Assembly (NCBI GenBank): GCA_038496675.1
Contig: CM076650.1
Span: 7,648,645 to 7,712,644 of the forward strand
DNA from: Rachycentron canadum
Lineage: Eukaryota; Chordata; Actinopteri; Carangiformes; Rachycentridae
DNA: 64,000 nt
Reading direction: 5' to 3'
The notes under the pieces are model-generated. The model was given only the letters and a program-made list of their open reading frames with translations. It ran no database searches and was not told the DNA's origin. Positions 62,034 through 64,000 of this stretch are shown one piece after another (the stretch's first letter is position 1; the number at the start of each line of letters is the position of its first letter). The translations under genes were made by a program, and so were the position numbers.

Positions 62034-63065
62034 TTACGCATCATCTCCACCACAGAGTAGCAGCAAGGCTTTACGGTAGTCACCGCCAGTATCTCCCTGT
62101 AGTAAACACATACGTGTAATAAAATTTAAGAAAGGGAAACAAAGGATTCATGAGTGGCAACTGGTGTTCATGTGAGTGTGTGTGGTGCAGTGTATTGATC
62201 TTTATACCTTGATCATTGAATGCAGAGAGCAGGCAAACTTCCTTCTGAACTCAGCTCTGATGTCCAACATGTCCACCTCGCTCCGTGACACCATCACTCT
62301 GATCAGGGTGTTGTCGTCAGTACCTGCACCCTGCAACAAACACACAAACATATCACGACTCTAAACATAAACATAGCATATTTCTTTAATGATGGAAAAT
62401 TGGGGGAAAAAAGATAATATGGGAGAATATTTAAATGTGTATCAAAAATCTGCACCTGGATTCAGATAATCATCATAAAACAAGTCAATAGTTGCCTCAT
62501 ATTATTAAAATTGATAACTGATAAATCCATAAATTTAAAAATCCTGTGCTAATAGAAAAATACCCTGAATAAAAGCATCATCAACGTGAGTCTTTCTCGC
62601 ATCAATGGGAAAAGTTTGCTGCCACTATAATGTGTCTTTACAACTGATATCGGGATGATATGTCTTTGAGAAAGAGGTTAGGTTGATATTGAGAAACCCT
62701 CCCTCTTGTTTTACCTTCATGGAGTAGTACAGGGTCTCGGCAAAATAGCCAGGAACGCTCCTGGCACACTTCACTTTAAAGGACAAACAGAAATGATGGG
62801 CAACAGTTAAAAAAATGTTTGTAGTCAACAGAAATAAAGACAGAATAAGTGTGCAGGTTAGACTTGTTTCGTACCCACGGCAAGGAGCAGGTCTCTCAGG
62901 CTTCCAGATGTTTCCCTCTGGATGCTTTCCTCCATCTCATATCCAGAAAGCTTCATGTAAGCATCAAACACTGAAACACACAGGTTCACAGGAATTAACG
63001 TATGACAGTGCAAAATAATTACAGTAGCTTTGTAATTCTCGCTGCAACTCACTCACTCTCACACA

Positions 63066-63132
<67 letters not shown>

Positions 63133-63224
63133 TTCCTAAGATGTTCGGCGCTGCGGTTGCCCAGGATGGTGACAAATGATTGTTCATCAGTGCCAAACTT
63201 CTGCTCTCCAGCCTTGAAGAGGGC
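62034..63224 (-). CDS. anxa5: annexin A5, 3' part (last five coding exons; 5' end outside window)
   Basis: Calcium-dependent phospholipid-binding protein. Exons in order: 63224-63131, 62970-62875, 62773-62715, 62330-62208, 62096-62034, giving 144 residues plus stop, about 45% of a typical 320-aa annexin A5. They encode annexin repeats III and IV. Landmarks: ALFKAGEQKFGTDEQSF, ILGNRSAEHLRK, ETSGSLRDLLLAV, GYFAETLYYSMK, then the type II calcium-binding loop GAGTDDNTLIRVMVSRSE and the end KALLLLCGGDDA. These match human annexin A5 (SVSHLRK, AYLAETLYYAMK, GAGTDDHTLIRVMVSRSE, KALLLLCGEDD). All phases agree. The donor of the first visible exon lies at the start of a GT microsatellite. Paralogue choice (fish a or b copy) is not determinable; A4 or A6 fit less well at the C-terminus. 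Confidence 0.92.
63069..63130 (-). repeat. anxa5: (GT)n microsatellite at an anxa5 splice donor
   Basis: About 31 uninterrupted CA units on the plus strand; on the transcribed strand the exon ends AGGAAAG and the intron begins directly with GTGTGTGT. Confidence 0.95.
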
Positions 63225-64000
63225 CTGCAACCACAAGAAAATTATGCATCACACATTGTTTGTCTTTTTAAAAACAGGAAAGAAATTAAACCAGACTGAT
63301 AAAGGAACATTTCACCAATTAAATGCACGAAAGTCAATGTACCAGTCACTCAGATGACTACAAAGCTACTAAATTTTGAATTCAGAATAAAAATTAATTC
63401 AAGCGGCGTCACCTTGGCTCAGACATGAAGATGAAATTTACCATTTAATTTAAATTTAAATTTTATGTCAGTTAAATACCTAACAAATCACAAAGATGCA
63501 AATGTCTTTGCTATATATGGATAATTTTAGAGGCTTAAAGAGGTGAAATGTGCTGGTTATTTCACAAGGAAAAACAAAAATGTGTTGCAAAAATAACCCT
63601 GTCCCCTTGATGGGGAGTGGTCCCACTCATCCAAAGATATTTAAGAGGCTAAATCTCTGATGGATGACAAATTAGTTTTGCCTCATGATATATTGTGTAT
63701 GGTCATATCCACCACCCTCACTTTTGATACTGCTCCTCATTCAGGAACAAGCTGAAGAGACTTTGAGGTCAAATAAGTGAGACCAGAGAGTGACGATCAA
63801 TATTACTATTGATAAAAAATATATAAAATATAATATATATTAACCAAGAAACTTTGAGAGGATTTACTTTCTCCCTCCACTAGATGGCGTCACAACATCA
63901 TCTAAGATGAGCCACACAAACTGCCACCCCCCACCTCCACAATGCTCACATACACAAAACACTCTTCTCATCTTGCTTGCAAAGCCCAGCTTTTAGATCC
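63225..64000 (-). other. anxa5: anxa5 intron sequence to the window edge
   Basis: The preceding annexin exon (ending near the VEQDAQ segment in human) was not found in these 776 nt, so the intron continues beyond the window. Contains AT-rich sequence only. Confidence 0.5.

Overview
The window is nuclear DNA from a ray-finned fish, most likely a percomorph teleost. The evidence is GT-AG introns in long AT-rich genes, CpG-rich promoters, many CA/TG microsatellites, and fragments of repeats I recognise from teleost genomes: a tRNA-derived SINE, an element ending in a 'TTGCAGCCC' motif, and an element ending near 'CTATTCCTTTAA'. No bacterial, plasmid, CRISPR or intact viral system is present. Family names and exon joins come from reading the sequence against remembered vertebrate orthologues; no alignment was run. 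| Layout: positions 1-840 hold degraded repeats. The complete lap3 gene (leucine aminopeptidase 3, 13 coding exons) runs leftward from 8126 to 3441. clrn2 (clarin-2, 3 exons) also runs leftward, 12130 to 10452. Head to head with clrn2, tapt1 (14 coding exons) runs rightward, 13564-21442, with a long 3' UTR to about 23.6 kb. prom1 (prominin-1, about 26 coding exons plus microexons) runs rightward, 25510-44693. Two single-coding-exon secreted proteins follow, fgfbp2 (49000-49737) and fgfbp1 (54476-55147), with an unidentified candidate first exon between them at about 51595. At the right edge the last five coding exons of an annexin A5 gene run leftward (63224-62034); its 5' part lies outside the window. 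| Context: fgfbp1-fgfbp2-prom1-tapt1 and clrn2-lap3, with these relative orientations, correspond to the human 4p15 neighbourhood. Human LDB2 and QDPR, which lie between TAPT1 and CLRN2, are not seen here. clrn2, tapt1 and prom1 are all tied to hair-cell, cilium or photoreceptor biology; the two FGF-binding proteins are secreted carriers. The genes do not form an operon-like system. | The most unusual features are a set of overlapping perfect inverted repeats just downstream of clrn2, a 40-bp perfect inverted repeat upstream of the prom1 CpG island, in-frame prom1 microexons of 27, 24, 18 and possibly 9 nt, microsatellites forming or abutting splice sites (prom1 and anxa5), and the orphan first exon.
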